Source of the DNA: Glossina fuscipes
Lineage: Eukaryota > Arthropoda > Insecta > Diptera > Glossinidae
DNA length: 64,000 nt
Assembly: GCF_014805625.2 (NCBI RefSeq)
Contig: NW_023998415.1
Location: 12,588,085-12,652,084 of the forward strand
Direction of reading: 5' to 3'
Shown here piece after piece: positions 37,211 to 50,764 of this stretch (within the stretch, counting starts at the first letter, position 1; every line of letters starts with the position of its first letter). The notes below the pieces were generated by a model. That model ran no database searches and was not told the origin of the DNA. It saw only the letters and a list, made by a program, of their open reading frames with translations. The translations under genes were made by a program, and so were the position numbers.

Positions 37211-37666
37211 TTAATAATTCGTAATGAAAATTGATTCATTATATCAATTTGAGAGAGAAATTTATTGTAGGAAATTTGGAACACATACGTGCATATTCTT
37301 TTATCTCTCGACTTGGGAAGACTCTTACGAAGTGTAAGCATTTTACAAACATACGACGAACAACATAGTTGAAGAATAATAAAATATTTAAGAATTTTTA
37401 TTAAATTTAATAAATAAATTTGCACGTTTCCATGCAAGGCCTCCCACGAAAATATGCCTTTACACGACAGCAAAATACAATTTCTTTTGTTATTTTAGGA
37501 TGAAAACAAATCAAGAAATTTATTAGGCAAACTGATCTAGGGCACTTAAAAGTATAACTTGACTATATTGTTTACTTGCTTTTCCCTCATACATCTATAA
37601 TATTAATTTCCGTCCGGGTTATTTGCTTTTGTACTGTTCAATCCCTTTGACCTTAGATTAGATAGA

Positions 37667-37699
<33 letters not shown>
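37667..37699. repeat. (ATT)n microsatellite
   Basis: About eleven ATT units in a row between two gene-free repeat blocks. Confidence 0.9.
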
Positions 37700-37804
37700 G
37701 CATAAGAGGGCAAAAATAAGGTCAATGGGCTAAGCTGATGAAAAAAAAAACATTTGTGTTTTGTGCACGATAAGAATTCTTGGATGTGTGTGAACTTGAG
37801 ATCT

Positions 37805-38430
37805 GAGTGGCATATACCGAAACTACGGCGCTATTGGTGGTAAGTTATCAACTTCAAAAATAATTCTAATATTATATGTATAATTTTTGATTTGTCAAGC
37901 ACATGCCCAGTTGGCTTTAATCTATCGTTGAACACACACACACCACAAATGCTACACAGTTGGGTAGACGAACGGGCGGACATGCTTAGGCGCACTCGAA
38001 GTCTGAAAGTTGGCAAAAAATTATATATAGTTTATGTGACTTTTGAAGCTTGCTTCTGAGCGTTATAAAGATACTGAAAAAAAAAAAAGAAATGAAATTT
38101 TGATGTACTATAAATACGGTTGGTAGGTATGATCAATTTTTTTCCCCTTTTTCTACAGGTATTATAGCATCCCCCCATTTAAAATATTTCCAAATTTTTA
38201 TCTGACTTATTTGCCATAGTTTATAGAGTAATGAGCAAAACACCAATTTGTTTATCGCATTTGAAAAACAGAGTTTTTCTCTCACCTTACATGGTACAGT
38301 GCGCATAGATTGATTTAATCCGTTTTCAATATTACCCTGCGTGCAAGAATTCCCATATTTGAAATCGATAGCTTGATTTTTGCGGCCAGGAGAATGTTTA
38401 CCCCACAATTATAACACGGGCGGACAGATG
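37805..38430 (-). mobile_element. Family B, minus copy
   Basis: On the minus strand it reads AACATTCTCCTGGCCGCAAA then AAGCTATCGATTTCAAATAT, a TTCTTGCACGCAGGG box, TTGGTGTTTTGCTCATTACT and CTATAAACTATGGCAAATAA, matching the 7030 and 58215 copies. A 91-codon open frame spans it. Confidence 0.7.
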
Positions 38431-39769
38431 AACATGCTTAGATCGATTCAATATGGAATGTTGACCAAGAATATAGAATACTTTCTGGATTTGCAAACGT
38501 TTTGGATATAACTATGCGAACACAATTAAGCAATTTGTCATTATAGTGAAGCACGTATACGATATATATAAATACATATGGATAAGACGAGAAACTTTGA
38601 AATTTCTTTGCTTAGTATGATTAGCAGCCACCACCGTCGAGTGCAATCAGTAAAGAAGGGCACAAAGAAGAAGAACGATGAAAAATGATTCCAAATACCG
38701 TAGTTACTAACAATTTTTTATTTATTTCTTTTTGATTTGCTTGCTTATATAATAAACACTTGGGCGGGAGGATAATTTTTTCTCAACGATTTAGAGACAT
38801 TTTCTTACATAGTCTTCCGAAAAATTTAACCTCACATTACCAATTCAAGATCTTTACTCTCTCACTAATCTCAGTTTGTCAAGATAAAGTTTGCCAGCTA
38901 AATTCTAAATTTCACTTCCAACCTCTTCGAACGTAGGCGGCCATCGTACATGATTTTGTGCTCTCCTTTGCTTCTATAACTTGCATTTGCTAAAAACCTT
39001 CTTTCGTGTATTAAAATATTGTACGTAGGCTGATTTGATTAAAAATTGCGAGATTATACAAAAAGTATATGTGGTGGTGTTGCATTTCTGCTCTTGCTGC
39101 TACTAGTGTAGAGAAGCAAACATCACTTTTCACGGACATTTTAAAGCATGCTAAGTACTCGTGGCTAAGTCAATTGATTTATATTTTTTATCTACGACCT
39201 GTCGATAACGCTACGCTGTTAAACGAATTTTATCCTATATCGGGCCTTTCAACATTGCGTTGGCATTTCAAATATTGCGCCATTATCGAACCGAACAGCT
39301 TGTGCTGTGCTGTCGTTACGATAAAATTTGAAAATTTTTAATCTATTTACGATCATCATCGCCAGGCACCTTCTGACACTGCTATATAGTGAATGCTAAT
39401 TCCAATTCGTGCACGCTTGGTCAGATTTGCCGGAAATATTATCGCTATAAAGGAGAGAGTACGACTGCAAATCAAGGAGTATTTCAAATCAGATTTTACC
39501 GCAATTTTCATAGAGATTTTCGCTAATAATTGCTAACAATTCATCAACGACAAAATGCTGTTCATTGTTTTTAATATAAAATTATTTACCTGTCTTGATT
39601 TCCGAAAGCCCAACAAGAAGAATAGTCGAATAATCTTTCTTACCGCACAGAGTGACAGTTTGGTTTGGTTCGATTTTCGAATTGGGCGTAATTGGATCAT
39701 ATTTTTTGCGAAAATGCTACTGATTCTATAGTTACTGTGAAAAGAATGCATTGTGCGACGATTTCAAAT

Positions 39770-40515
39770 TTTATACTCACCACCGGAGGAGGATGGTGTG
39801 GTGTGTTTGCAACACTCTGAAGCAAAATTCAGAGACCACGCAAAGTATTTTATAATCATGATCAGCGCATCAAATATTGATCCAGCTTGAGCATGTCAAT
39901 CTGTCTGTCCGTCTGTAACGCAACAATAAAACTATCGACAGAAACATTCAAAATTCTCGCAGGCATGCCTGTTGGTATCGAAAATAGGTCAAATTGGTTG
40001 AAAAACACCTTAACAATGCGGACATAGGATGAAAACAACTCAGTTTCAAAAAGCAAAGACAGAAATGCTTCTTTGTGTTCCATCATGAAAAATTTCCGCC
40101 TACAAAAGTGGAAAAAATCGGCCACAACCTACCATATTTTTTATTAAAAGGCCCTGTAAACGTCCAGAAGGAAGTTTTAAACGCGAGTTAGTATCAGATT
40201 CTGAAAGCACTCGCTCGATTTTTGGTCTGTTCACCTCTGTAATATCGATGATAAAAATGAAAATATTCGCAAAATCATTGGAAATTTTTGCACGCAAATT
40301 GACCTTGAAAATGGACCAATTCGGTGAAAGGATACACATACAGTGTAACATGAACTGAGAAAACCTGTGGTTTTTTTATGGAGTTTGGAAAAAATCAACC
40401 ATGTTCTTCTTCTATTACGTAGTATGGAAATTTACTTTTCCTTTCTTTTCTAGTCTTGCATTTAGGCTAAAAGTTATGGTCACGGTCGAATATAATTTTT
40501 TTTACTTGCTTTGAA
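39770..40515 (+). mobile_element. Family B, plus copy
   Basis: It begins near ATACTCACCACCGGAGGAGG, contains CTGTCTGTCCGTCTGTAACG, AAACTATCGACAGAAACATT and a partly duplicated middle around 40240-40370 (TTTTTGCACGCAAATTGACC), and ends near GGTCACGGTCGAATATAATT. The duplicated middle suggests a nested or tandem arrangement. Confidence 0.6.
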
Positions 40516-41207
40516 CGTACGTTGGCCGGACGATGACAACCAGCTGCTAAAAATATTCGTCTGAATCTGAGAACTACAAGCATTTTTCTTTTTATCTCGG
40601 GGTTAAGTTAAAGTTAAAGTCTACGCCAATTGACTGCAGCGACGACCTACTAAGCACTCGAAGAATACCTTGAGCTGTTATTATTAAAATCGAAACTTGC
40701 ACTTTGCATTAAAACCGCTACATATAACGCAAATAATAATAAGATTAATAATGGAACTCTATTAGAAGACTCGTATACGACTCGTTATTTGGACAGACTA
40801 ATCTAAATGAATAATACATTAATCAATGGGAAATTCATTGCAAACGGCGATAACGGTGACGACGACGTGTCTCCGGTAAAGTATATAAATAAATTTGTAA
40901 ATAATTTCTATTGATGCAAATTGATTTGAATTAACGTAGAGAGCTTACCAAGTCGTAACCTGAATTAACTGTAGAAGCGTTACTATATGTGAATGGCCCT
41001 CGTACGGTATATAATAAAAATACTATAACTATTTCGTTCTCTTATTAAATTATTAAAAAAGCTTGACCGATTTTCTACAATATAATAAATAAATGAAATG
41101 AAATATGACCCGTCTGACTGTTGGTTCCCGTTTAGCTCGTGTGAAGATTGGATTAAACATATGTAGAGAAAATATTTTCTCAATCAGTTTCGCTCTACAA
41201 ATAGTGT

Positions 41208-41240
<33 letters not shown>

Positions 41241-41836
41241 GTGGAACACTCTTCTTTTTATATTTTTTTAGACTTTTTTTTTTTTTTTAGCCTTTTTTTT
41301 TATATTTTTTCTTTTGTAGATTTATGAAAAATATTGTAAGAATTAAATTAATATTATTTTTGCAATCCTTTTTAGCTGGTATATTTCATCAGTTTTTGTG
41401 TATATACGTCGTATGTATGCATTAGATGATTATATTATATTAAGAGACCTATGATTAAATTACAATAAAATCTTAATTTAAACATAGTTCATATAAATGT
41501 TTTTCCATACATAATTATATTTATATATATGTATCTATGTTATAAATAAATGGACAATTTACAGTGTTTAATATAATAATAATTTCTCTCTTGTATTTTT
41601 GATTTTTCTTTTTTTTAATTTTTTTTTTAATTTTTATTTTTATTTTTTTTTTTTGCATTTTTTTCGTAATTTTCAATTTTTTAGAAAAATGATTTTGTTT
41701 TACACTATTTAACATATTTTGTAACAGAAAATATAAACTTTATTGGCATTTAAATACACGTTCCAACATAAGGGATTATCCTACTGAAATTGTTTGATTG
41801 GTTTTTATGTTTCTTTTTAAATGCCATTAAAATTAA

Positions 41837-41907
41837 GTTTTTTTTTTTTAAATTTTTTTTAAATTTTTTTTAAATTTTTTTTTAAATTTTTTTTTAAATT
41901 TTTTTCT
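41837..41907. repeat. Short tandem array of T8-10/AAA units
   Basis: Six or so units of eight to ten T followed by AAA, with period of about 11-12 bases, then a looser TTTA/TTTATTT tail to about 41950. It gives evenly phased A/T tracts near the helical repeat length. Confidence 0.8.
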
Positions 41908-42818
41908 TTTTTATTTATTTATTTTTATTTTTTATTTATTTATTTTTTTTTTTTTGTAGGCATATTAGTGTTTTCTTAAAGGAAGTGTATGTCGTTTGCA
42001 AAAGGAACTGCTCGAAAGTTTTCAAAGAAAGCTGATGCGAAAGCTATGGTTTTGAAAAATGAATCCATTGGATTTCTTTTTTACTTGAAAAAAAGATTAT
42101 TACATAAACTGGTATACTTCCTTAAGGCCGTAATAACGTGGCAGTGGAAAATAGTACAGAAACAAGAACATTAAATTTTCAAGCAGATATCTTTAAGAAA
42201 CGACTCCACTTCATCGAAATGATTACTTCAATTGTTTGTTAAATTTTTCATGCTACTCAATTTTTTTTTTTTTTTTTTTTTTTTTTGGTTTTTTTTTCTT
42301 GCTTTTCACATATTCATAACTAAATATGTATTTAAATTAAAATAATTCGTACCATAGTAATAATAACCATAATAATAAGAAAGTCATTACACGACTTGAT
42401 GTTGTATTAGAAAGGTTTCTTTATCTTCTCCTTCTCTTTAATTGAAGGCTTATGAGTAAAACTTTGAGAAGACGGTGTTAAGCGAAGATGTGAATTTTAT
42501 TATTTGAAACGAATATTGGAAGTGTTTGAATGTATTTTTTTTTCTTTTTTTTCTTTTTTCTTTTTTGTGTACAAATATTATATAGAAATAATTAAAATTT
42601 AATGGAGTTAATGAACCTAAAGGAAACTAAATCTATATTAAAAATAAAATAAAGCATTTAACTAATGTTATACTTGCATTAATTTCAATTTTTTTCTATA
42701 GCCACATTTGAAAAATCTATATATATCGTTGCGTTCAAAGCGTGGACAAGAAAAGTAGTTGGAAACACAGGAAGGCTTCTAGATTTAATATAAGTAAAGT
42801 CTTCTCCTTTTCAGCCTT

Positions 42819-42852
<34 letters not shown>

Positions 42853-42894
42853 TAACCTTTCTCTTTCTTCGTTTTTTTTTTTCCGAAGCCGTAT

Positions 42895-45800
42895 TTATTG
42901 AAAATAATTATAAAAACCATTCGTACCTTGACCCAATTCGCGTATGGCTGCGAAGGGATCCTTTTCACTGCCATCAATATTATTGCTAGCAGAACTTGTT
43001 CCACTTATGTTTAAGGCAGCACCGCCACCGCCACCGCCACTGCCACTGGTAATGTTATGTTGCATAACATCTGGTTGTTGCGGTCGTTGGCTTAATACCG
43101 CTGCATACGTGGTGCTGCGTGTATCAGCTGTTGCAATAGTGTTATTCGGTGGTCCAGTACTGTTCAATGCGTTACTTTTTTGCTGATGCATTTGATTATG
43201 GAAACTATTATTAACACCGTCCGCGAGAGGATTCGTTGCAAATGTATTATTGCCTACAAACGTGTCCATGTCATTGTGTTTGATTCCGGGGCTATTGAAA
43301 TTATTGTAGAGTAATTTTTGAAAATTGCTATTATGTTGTGGATGCTGCGTTTGTTGTGGCTGCGGCTGTAACGATTGTTGCTGTTGCGGTTGCATGTCTT
43401 GATGTGGATTATTTTGGAAGAGTGAATCGAGAAGATTTCCAGCAGTTCCCGTACCTAAGCCGGCTAGTATATCATTATTACAGTTGGTAAATATATTATC
43501 AGGCGCTGAAGAAGATAACGATTGGCCGGCGGTGGTGTTAGCCGAATTGCCAGCACTATTTATATTATGAGCATTGCCCATTGTCATTCCTTGACGCCTA
43601 TAGAGTGGTACCGAAATAGCAGGTGCTGCTTCCCCAATATTCGAACCCAGGAGAAATTCTTTGTTATTAAGCAAAGTATCTAAAAAACCAATATTATGCA
43701 TTTTCAATTAAATAAAATGAGTTAAAATTTATATTAGCTGAGTTCTTGCCAAACCATTTGGATTTAAACAATGCTTAACGTACAATAAATCGGTATTGAG
43801 ATGCAGAACAAAACAGAACACATAAATGACGAATTGAGATCTAAAATGACGTCATTTAACGTTATTTTTTTTTTCTTCAATCAGTAAGTATCTGACATAT
43901 CTGTTATAACTCATCAGCTGTTTACAGAACTTATTGAAATTTTTATATTTGCTAATAATTGAAAATGAGAAATTTGAAACGTTTCAAAATTTACAAGTTT
44001 AAGATTGCATCGTAATCCTAGCAATATTTACTGTTTTTATTACATAAACGGACCCACATATACATAAATAGTAGAATCTATACTGGGCGCAATTGTGCAT
44101 ATTACAACCGAACTGATTGATACATAACTAGTACACATCCATCCTCCAAAGGCAGGCATGACAATGATTTGTATTTTATATTTTTTGAACATATTTGTGA
44201 TTTTATACTTACTGTTGCCTAAAAAAGCGCTCCCTGAGCCGACCGTAGGCAATGGTGCTTGATGTTGCTGCGGCGGTATCGAATGCAATGTAAACATATT
44301 AGAGGTTAATGGATTCTTCGTTAGGTTGTTTGATTGACCGCTTAATAAGGCAGCCCCCATCCCTGTTCCCGGGAACAATTTACTATTATTTGCTGTGGGT
44401 GGAGTTGCGTTTGGCAGTAACTCGCCATTTATGTCTGTACTGTTGCTGCCACCTCCACCCACTCCAAAAAGATCGCGTAATATCGGCTGTGATATTTCAT
44501 TGCCGTTAATAATAGAGTTAAAGACCATATCAATTTGTTGATTAAAATTAATGTTGCCATCCAAGGGTGGGGTTTCATCATTAGCCACGGTTAAGGTTAA
44601 CGGAGGCTGCATCAGATTGCTTAGCGGTGGTATCGCTGTGGCTCCCATAAACGGTTGGGCAGTACGGGGTTGCTGTTGTTGTGGTTGCTGCTGCGGATAA
44701 GCAATCATGGGCTGTTGTTGCATCAGATCACGTGAGATTAACTGGTTTCCCGCATGTAAATGTGGACCACCTTGTAAGTGTTGCGATGGCTTCAAATTAG
44801 GATTTGATTGTTGTTGGAGGGCGGCAGTCACCTGACGCAATGCGTCTGTAAATTTATTAGCTGCCTCTTGACCTTGGATTTCCAAAAGTTTTAAGTACCA
44901 TTTATATTGGAGATCCTTGGATTCAAAGGCCATCTCGTAAATGTTCATGTTGGGTGGCAAAACAGAAGCGTATTCATTGGGCAGAGGAAATCTCAGAGTT
45001 GTTGGCGATTGTTGTTTATTATTTGCAGCGTTGGCCATCATATTAGGAGCTGCGATTGGAAACAGATTAGCACCAATATTTAATGGCGGCAAATGTACAT
45101 TATTGAGTAATTGAAATTCTTTTTCTTTAAGTCCGCCAGGCATATTGCTTTGGCCAAAGAAGCTAGCCTGGGCGGCCCCAACAGTGCTACCAGTAGGAGG
45201 CCTTTGCATAAATGAATCCATAGGACTGACAGGGCCGTTGGGTATGCCCGTAATGTTCCTTTGATTTATCATTTGCAATTGGTTAGGTGCCACATTGTAG
45301 CTAAAAGTCGGAAAGTTAACGTGTGATTGCGGGGGTGCTGATATTTGGGTACCTTGACCTGGATGTTGTTTCCCGTATAAGGCTTTATTTGCTAAATACC
45401 CTAAGTCGCTGGGATTGTTGCGCATCGTTTGAGGATTAGTAAGGTTCGGCGGTTGCAGAGGCACACTTGTTCCTCTTACACCGTGAACGGGTTGCTGTGG
45501 TGGCATCTGACGACTGTTGGGTGGTACACCACTAGCGTTGGGAGGCTGCGACATTGGTGGCTGTTTGGGCAAGGCGCTCCATGGATTTGTTTGCGGTGGT
45601 GGTCCCCATAAAGTGGCATTTGGATTTTGATTCCCTGGTAGTCCGGGCTGCTGACCAGTGCCTGGTGGTCCCCCCCTTAAAGATGGCTGAGTATGCCAAG
45701 GCATATACGGCGTAGGTGGTTGGCCCATATGCACAGCCGAGAGGGGAGGCGGGCCACGCGGATTAAACTGTTGCGTAGCCATAGGGGGTCCTGGCTGCGG

Positions 45801-48800
45801 TACTGTTTGAGGGCCACTGGGAGGTGGAGGTCCAATAGCTCTCATTGGCATATGATTCGGATGACTGGAAAAATTATGTCCCCCTTTACTGGGTACTAAT
45901 CCTTGATTCATCATTGCAGCTGCTGCTGCCGCAACATTATAAGCAGCTGCAGCTGTATGGGGTCCATACATGTGTGGTATGTGTTGGCTGGCCATGTTAG
46001 CAGGATGATGTGGTGGTATTGAACCATGACCGCCAGCAGCTAATAACCCTGGATGGGGTCCTAATGTTCCTGGACCATGTAAACTTCCAGTATGCGGTCC
46101 GAGTGGATGATGGTTATTGGCTATGCCAGCCATTGCAAGATACATAGCAGCCTGATCACGCAAGTACGCCTCAGGTTGTAAAGAACGGGGTATAAATTCG
46201 GGCGCCAATGGATTTAACACATAACCTTTTTTCAGCTCCACTCCATCTAATTGGGAGCGCAGTTGCCACATTGTGATTCCAAAAAGGGATTTATTCTCAT
46301 GGCATATCTGTATAAAACGCTCCCAAACTTTACGACATCGTCCAATTGAGCAAAGGGCTACTGGATCGCCAACTACAGCTACTAAGCTTTGCGCCCTGGT
46401 AAATGCCGTGTTAAGTAATTTCGAATTGCTTAGAAAACCATAATCTGCATCTTCTACAGGATTAAATGACTGACCAGGGAAACCAGCGACTGCCATACCG
46501 TTAGGCATGCAGGTTCTGCGAGTGCGCACCGTAGAGAGAAATACCGCACGAAATTGTTTACCCTGAACATTAAGAACACGCTCCACAGAGATTCCACCCA
46601 TTCGTCGTTTTCTTAATTCAGAACGTATACGAAAAACCTGATCTGCGTAAGGTGTCATAATGCCAATGCTTGCATCGTTTATTTTGCCCCATGACGTAGG
46701 CCATTTTTTGCGCAATTCAGAGACGCGTTCAACTAACTCATACACTTCAGCATTGTTATAAAATGCCGTTGAATTTTTGTCTTGAACGTCCTCGCCTCGG
46801 GTGGTGAAAAAAGTCAATGGATAAAATTTCTCATGACGCGGTTGTTTACCAGAAGCAATCAGCTTTTGTTCATAAAACAGCTCTGAGGTAAACTTGATAA
46901 TGACCTCGTGAGCACGATAATTTTCGCATAACAATATTTTACATGGAAAATTGGAGGGATAGTGATCGTAAAGACGTTCCAATAGCGAAATATGCAACTT
47001 ACGTTCTTTAGCGAACGCTGAGAACAATTCGGGACTCATTTGCATATGATCACCTGCCAGTACTATGCGTGTGCTTTCGTTAGCCAAAGCCAGTGGCATA
47101 ATCGCTTCACATTCCATCGCTTGAGCGGCCTCATCAAGAAAAATATGAGTGAAATATCCCTTAGGTATATCCAAATTGGCAAGTTCCATTGATATATTAA
47201 GGGTTACCACAACAATACGATACTTCATTATATCATCGACAGTAGGACGACGAAAATTACCTGCGCCATCGTTTACGCAATACTATAAAAAACAAGAAAT
47301 ACTTCATATCATACAACTAATCTACGTTTTCACGTTTTTACGTTTAAATATTTCATACCTTTTGTACAACACCATTGACAGTAGCTACCCAACGCTTATG
47401 ATAATACACTCTGAGAGGTATGGCTTCCTTAAAACCTTCTTCTATCCATGGATGCAAATATTCTTTGATATATAAGTCAGCTGCTGAATTTGAATGTGTA
47501 CATATTAAAATTTTAGCTTCCGGTTGAACCAATAATTGTTTTATTGCTTGGGCTAAAGTGTACGTTTTGCCTGTACCAAATGGACCAATTAACAGAATGG
47601 GTGGTAGTTTAATGCCCAATGAAGTTGTAATAGCATTGACAGCTTCTCGTTGTTTGGCATTCAACTTGGGTTCACATGTCTCAGACCATTGCTTTTTGGG
47701 CGTCCATGGTATACTCGGCTCGATATCCGTTACAGGAAATATGATTTTAAAATCAGTAATTTTGTCCACTGCATGGTGCCATTCACAATACGGTAAACGA
47801 TTAAGCTGAAACTGTATGTCCACATGTATTTCTGTATCGGCCTTTAATTTCATACTCTCAACGCATTTGGCTGAAAGCTTTAGGTAAATCACATTTTTGC
47901 CCTTGTCCTCAATAAGCGCCTCGTAGACATTACGTTTTTTATCCTTTACTTGGCCCTCTTCAACTGGAGATATATAAACACTGGAGCAGTTGGATAAAAT
48001 TAAACGACCCGCAGATGTATCTTCGGATATGTCTTTACCCAAATGCATTAACGCAAAGAGTTCCCCTGATAGCGAGTATTTGGCGGTGCTAGTAGCCATT
48101 CCAGCTGGCGTTAAAATATAGTTTGATGTAACCGTAAGCTTCGTACTGAGATTAAAACGAGCTATTTGTTCGTAGCGGGCTATTTCTTCAACGTATAGCA
48201 GTTCGTGAATGCGCGACCGGTAATTATTTTGCGTTAAACGCTTCTCCAGAATGGTCGACTGAGTGAGGGTGAAGGTTTGAGCTCGTGGACAAGGATATCG
48301 CTCCAGCATTTCCTTTTCATGCTTTAAATCGTTCAAATAGGCTTCAGTCTTCAGGTGAGTACCAAGTGTGGTTTCAAACTTAACCAAATTAGTGTTCGAA
48401 ACATCCCAACGAGTGGCCGAACTATTTATAATATCACGTTTGATTTCTTCAATTTTCTCAGCATCATTTACAGGTACAACGTCAACACATAAATGTCGCA
48501 CCAACAGTGGTTCTGTGCCGAAATCAAAACATACAGCTTGACGAAAAGTACCATAAATTTCTGTATGAAATTCTAAAGTGATTTGATATTCAAGAGGACT
48601 GTTATTGGCAGATGTTGGAGAGGAATTCATTGTTTCTTGTGGTTCGATTTCTTCCTTCCTGGGGTCATTCATTTCTTCTTCTTTAACACCAGAATCAGCA
48701 ATCGTTGATGAGGAAACCAAAGCTGCAGCTGAATGCTTATTATGAACCCATTCTTGATTGGTTTTTAATTCTAACTCTTCATTTGAGCCCATTATTTTAA

Positions 48801-50136
48801 TAGACTTAATGCCGAAATGACTGCGATGGGCATCTTGTAAGAGAGCCACGGCCCTTAAAGGGTTTCCTGCCGTCTTAAGAACAAAAATCCATTCACGTTT
48901 AGATGATTTAGAACTAATGCTAGTAACAAGATCTTGCTCACAAACAGCTTCAATGCCAACAATTTTCTCACACATGATTTTTTCTGGTGCTGTCGACTGA
49001 ATCCATCTTTCTAATATTTCTTCGGTGTAAGATTTACCGTAGAGTTCCTTTTCCCACGCCTTTTGAACCCGCATACGTCGATATTCAAATCGTTCCTTCC
49101 ACTCGTTAAGCTCATCTTGCCCGTGGGCCTCCACGCATTGATTACCGTAGTGGCAGGTTTGAAATTCGCTCCAAGATTCGCAAAGACCATAGGAGTCTAG
49201 TGTATAACCCCTAGGAGGAGGTCTCCACTTCCAATCTCGACCTTCATCTGACATTATGACGTTTTGATGAGCTTCGGTTTGACAATGTTGTCTAAGCTCT
49301 ATGCGTGTATTGAAGGTAATAGCGCAATAAGAACAGGTTGTAGAGTTGCTATTTTCGATTGAATCTTCTGAAGCAGACTTACTACCAGAAACTTTAAGGC
49401 CAGCTAAAAAATCAGTTGTCTTTTGCAGATTCCCAGTGGAACTGCTACCAGTTAGGCCAACAGGATTCGACACTGCGCCATTGTGAGTTTGATTTTCTCT
49501 TTTTTTTATACCTTTATTACTTAAGAGTTTACTAAACTTATCTAGCGGAAGATTATTGGTGGCCCAATGGTCGAGTTTGGTGTCTAAAATTGACATCTCA
49601 TCCTCTAAACGAGTATGAGTGATTTTCTGCGACGATTTATTACTGCTCAGCATATGTATAACGGACTTGTAACGTTCTAGGGTCTTACAGATGTCCACAA
49701 ATACCGGCTGTGACGTTAACTCTGAAACCCATTCTCGCAAAATGTGTTCAGCTTCCTGAAATGCAAATAACGTAGTGTTCTTAAGTAACTCGATAATGTA
49801 CCAATAAAAAAAACCAACCGGATATTTCTTAAGCTTGCACAAAGAATGAACAAGCCAACGTCGTGTCCTGGAAACGCTAGCTAAACAATCCGTCTGCTGC
49901 TCACTTAGCATCGAGATAATTTTTCGAGCGTCGTTAAGACACAACTCATATTTACCCAATTCTAAGAGACATTCGCAGCGGCCCAACAAACAGGAAATAT
50001 GACGATCTTTAAGGCTTCTACTGTTGACAGTTTGTGTATAAGGAGGAGAATTTAAAATTTGATCGTACAATGTCACAGCCCGAGGCCAGTTACGCCATCT
50101 TACATTATCATGTGCTTGCATCTCTTTTTCTGTCAT
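42895..50136 (-). CDS. HELZ-type CCCH zinc-finger RNA helicase (SF1, UPF1-like)
   Basis: Putative ATP-dependent RNA helicase of the HELZ family, linked in mammals to poly(A)-binding protein and CCR4-NOT in mRNA control. Exons (complement): 49819..50136, 47359..49755, 44213..47282 and 42895..43679; 6,570 nt, 2,189 residues. Seen in order: helical TPR-like N-terminus; a C2H2-like finger (C247, C250, H263, H269); a CCCH finger C298-x8-C307-x5-C313-x3-H317; helicase with Walker A GPFGTGKT (830-837), [10 protein letters not shown], Walker B DEAA (955-958), GDHMQ (982-986), VQGKQF (1144-1149) and NTAFTRAQ (1196-1203). A long Pro/Gln/Asn/Ala-rich tail follows, with a PAM2-like LNIGANLF (1639-1646), ending [22 protein letters not shown], close to the vertebrate HELZ C-terminus. 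Intron 1 (63 nt) is in frame without a stop, so its removal rests on splice sites and the loss of an unrelated hydrophobic insert. Confidence 0.93.
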
Positions 50137-50732
50137 TTTATCTGTGCTAGATTTGTTTTTCGTTTTTGTCCTATTTCTTCCGACTTTTTTTTTTTAATTT
50201 CTTTTTACAATTTTTACAAAAGGACAGACAAGAAAACTTTTAATGAATAGAGTTTTCTCTTCTCGTTATCTCTTAATAAATTTTTCAGCTTATTTTACAA
50301 TTATTTTACAAAACAATCAATTAATTGAGTTTAACGCTCGGTTAGGACATGTCAGATTTTTTTCTTTAAGAAATCTAAAAATAAAACAAACAATAATTAT
50401 TAAATGATTAGATGTTAAGCAATTTTCGCAGTTTTGTTGTTTGTGGCTGAAAGATAAAACAAAACAATTGTCGTCGTAAACAAATGTTTTATAATGCAGA
50501 AAGAAAGAAAGAGAGAGAAGCAGACAGAAAGAGCTCGGTAAGAAAATTCTGTATAATATAATTTATAAGACGATTCAAAATGTGAAAGTATCCTTTTGAG
50601 CGAGGAAAGACAAAAACAGCAACGGGTAAAAGTTACAAACATCAACCGGTCACCGGCATAAATCTGTTTTACTTATTTATTACACTATATCAACTTCGTA
50701 TATACATATATACGTATACATATATATATAAT

Positions 50733-50764
<32 letters not shown>

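Larger units (their letters stand above)
35428..42894. other. Gene-free interval between Nhp2 and HELZ
   Basis: No coding exon recognised. It holds the assembly gap, a family A copy (36935-37210), family B copies (37805-38430 minus, 39770-40515 plus), an ATT microsatellite (37667-37699), an 11-base T/A-rich array (41837-41907) and poly-T tracts (42261-42287, 42821-42851). The last few hundred bases are the presumed 3' UTR/flank of HELZ (TTTATT, the complement of AATAAA, at 42496-42501). The 90-codon plus frame at 39069-39341 shows no domain or splice context and is not called. Confidence 0.55.

Noticed and set aside
39069..39341. 90-codon plus frame MWWCCISALAATSVEKQ...
   Set aside because: No recognised domain, homologue or splice context; frames of this length occur by chance in this window.
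42944..43186. 80-codon plus frame opposite the HELZ last exon
   Set aside because: It is a shadow of the Gly/Asn/Gln-rich coding strand; the HELZ C-terminus on the other strand is clearly the real product.
44040..44212. C-terminal extension of the long HELZ frame after SAFLGN
   Set aside because: A consensus donor (A|GTAAGT) at 44213/44212 joins in phase to the exon at 43679, whose end matches the vertebrate HELZ C-terminus.
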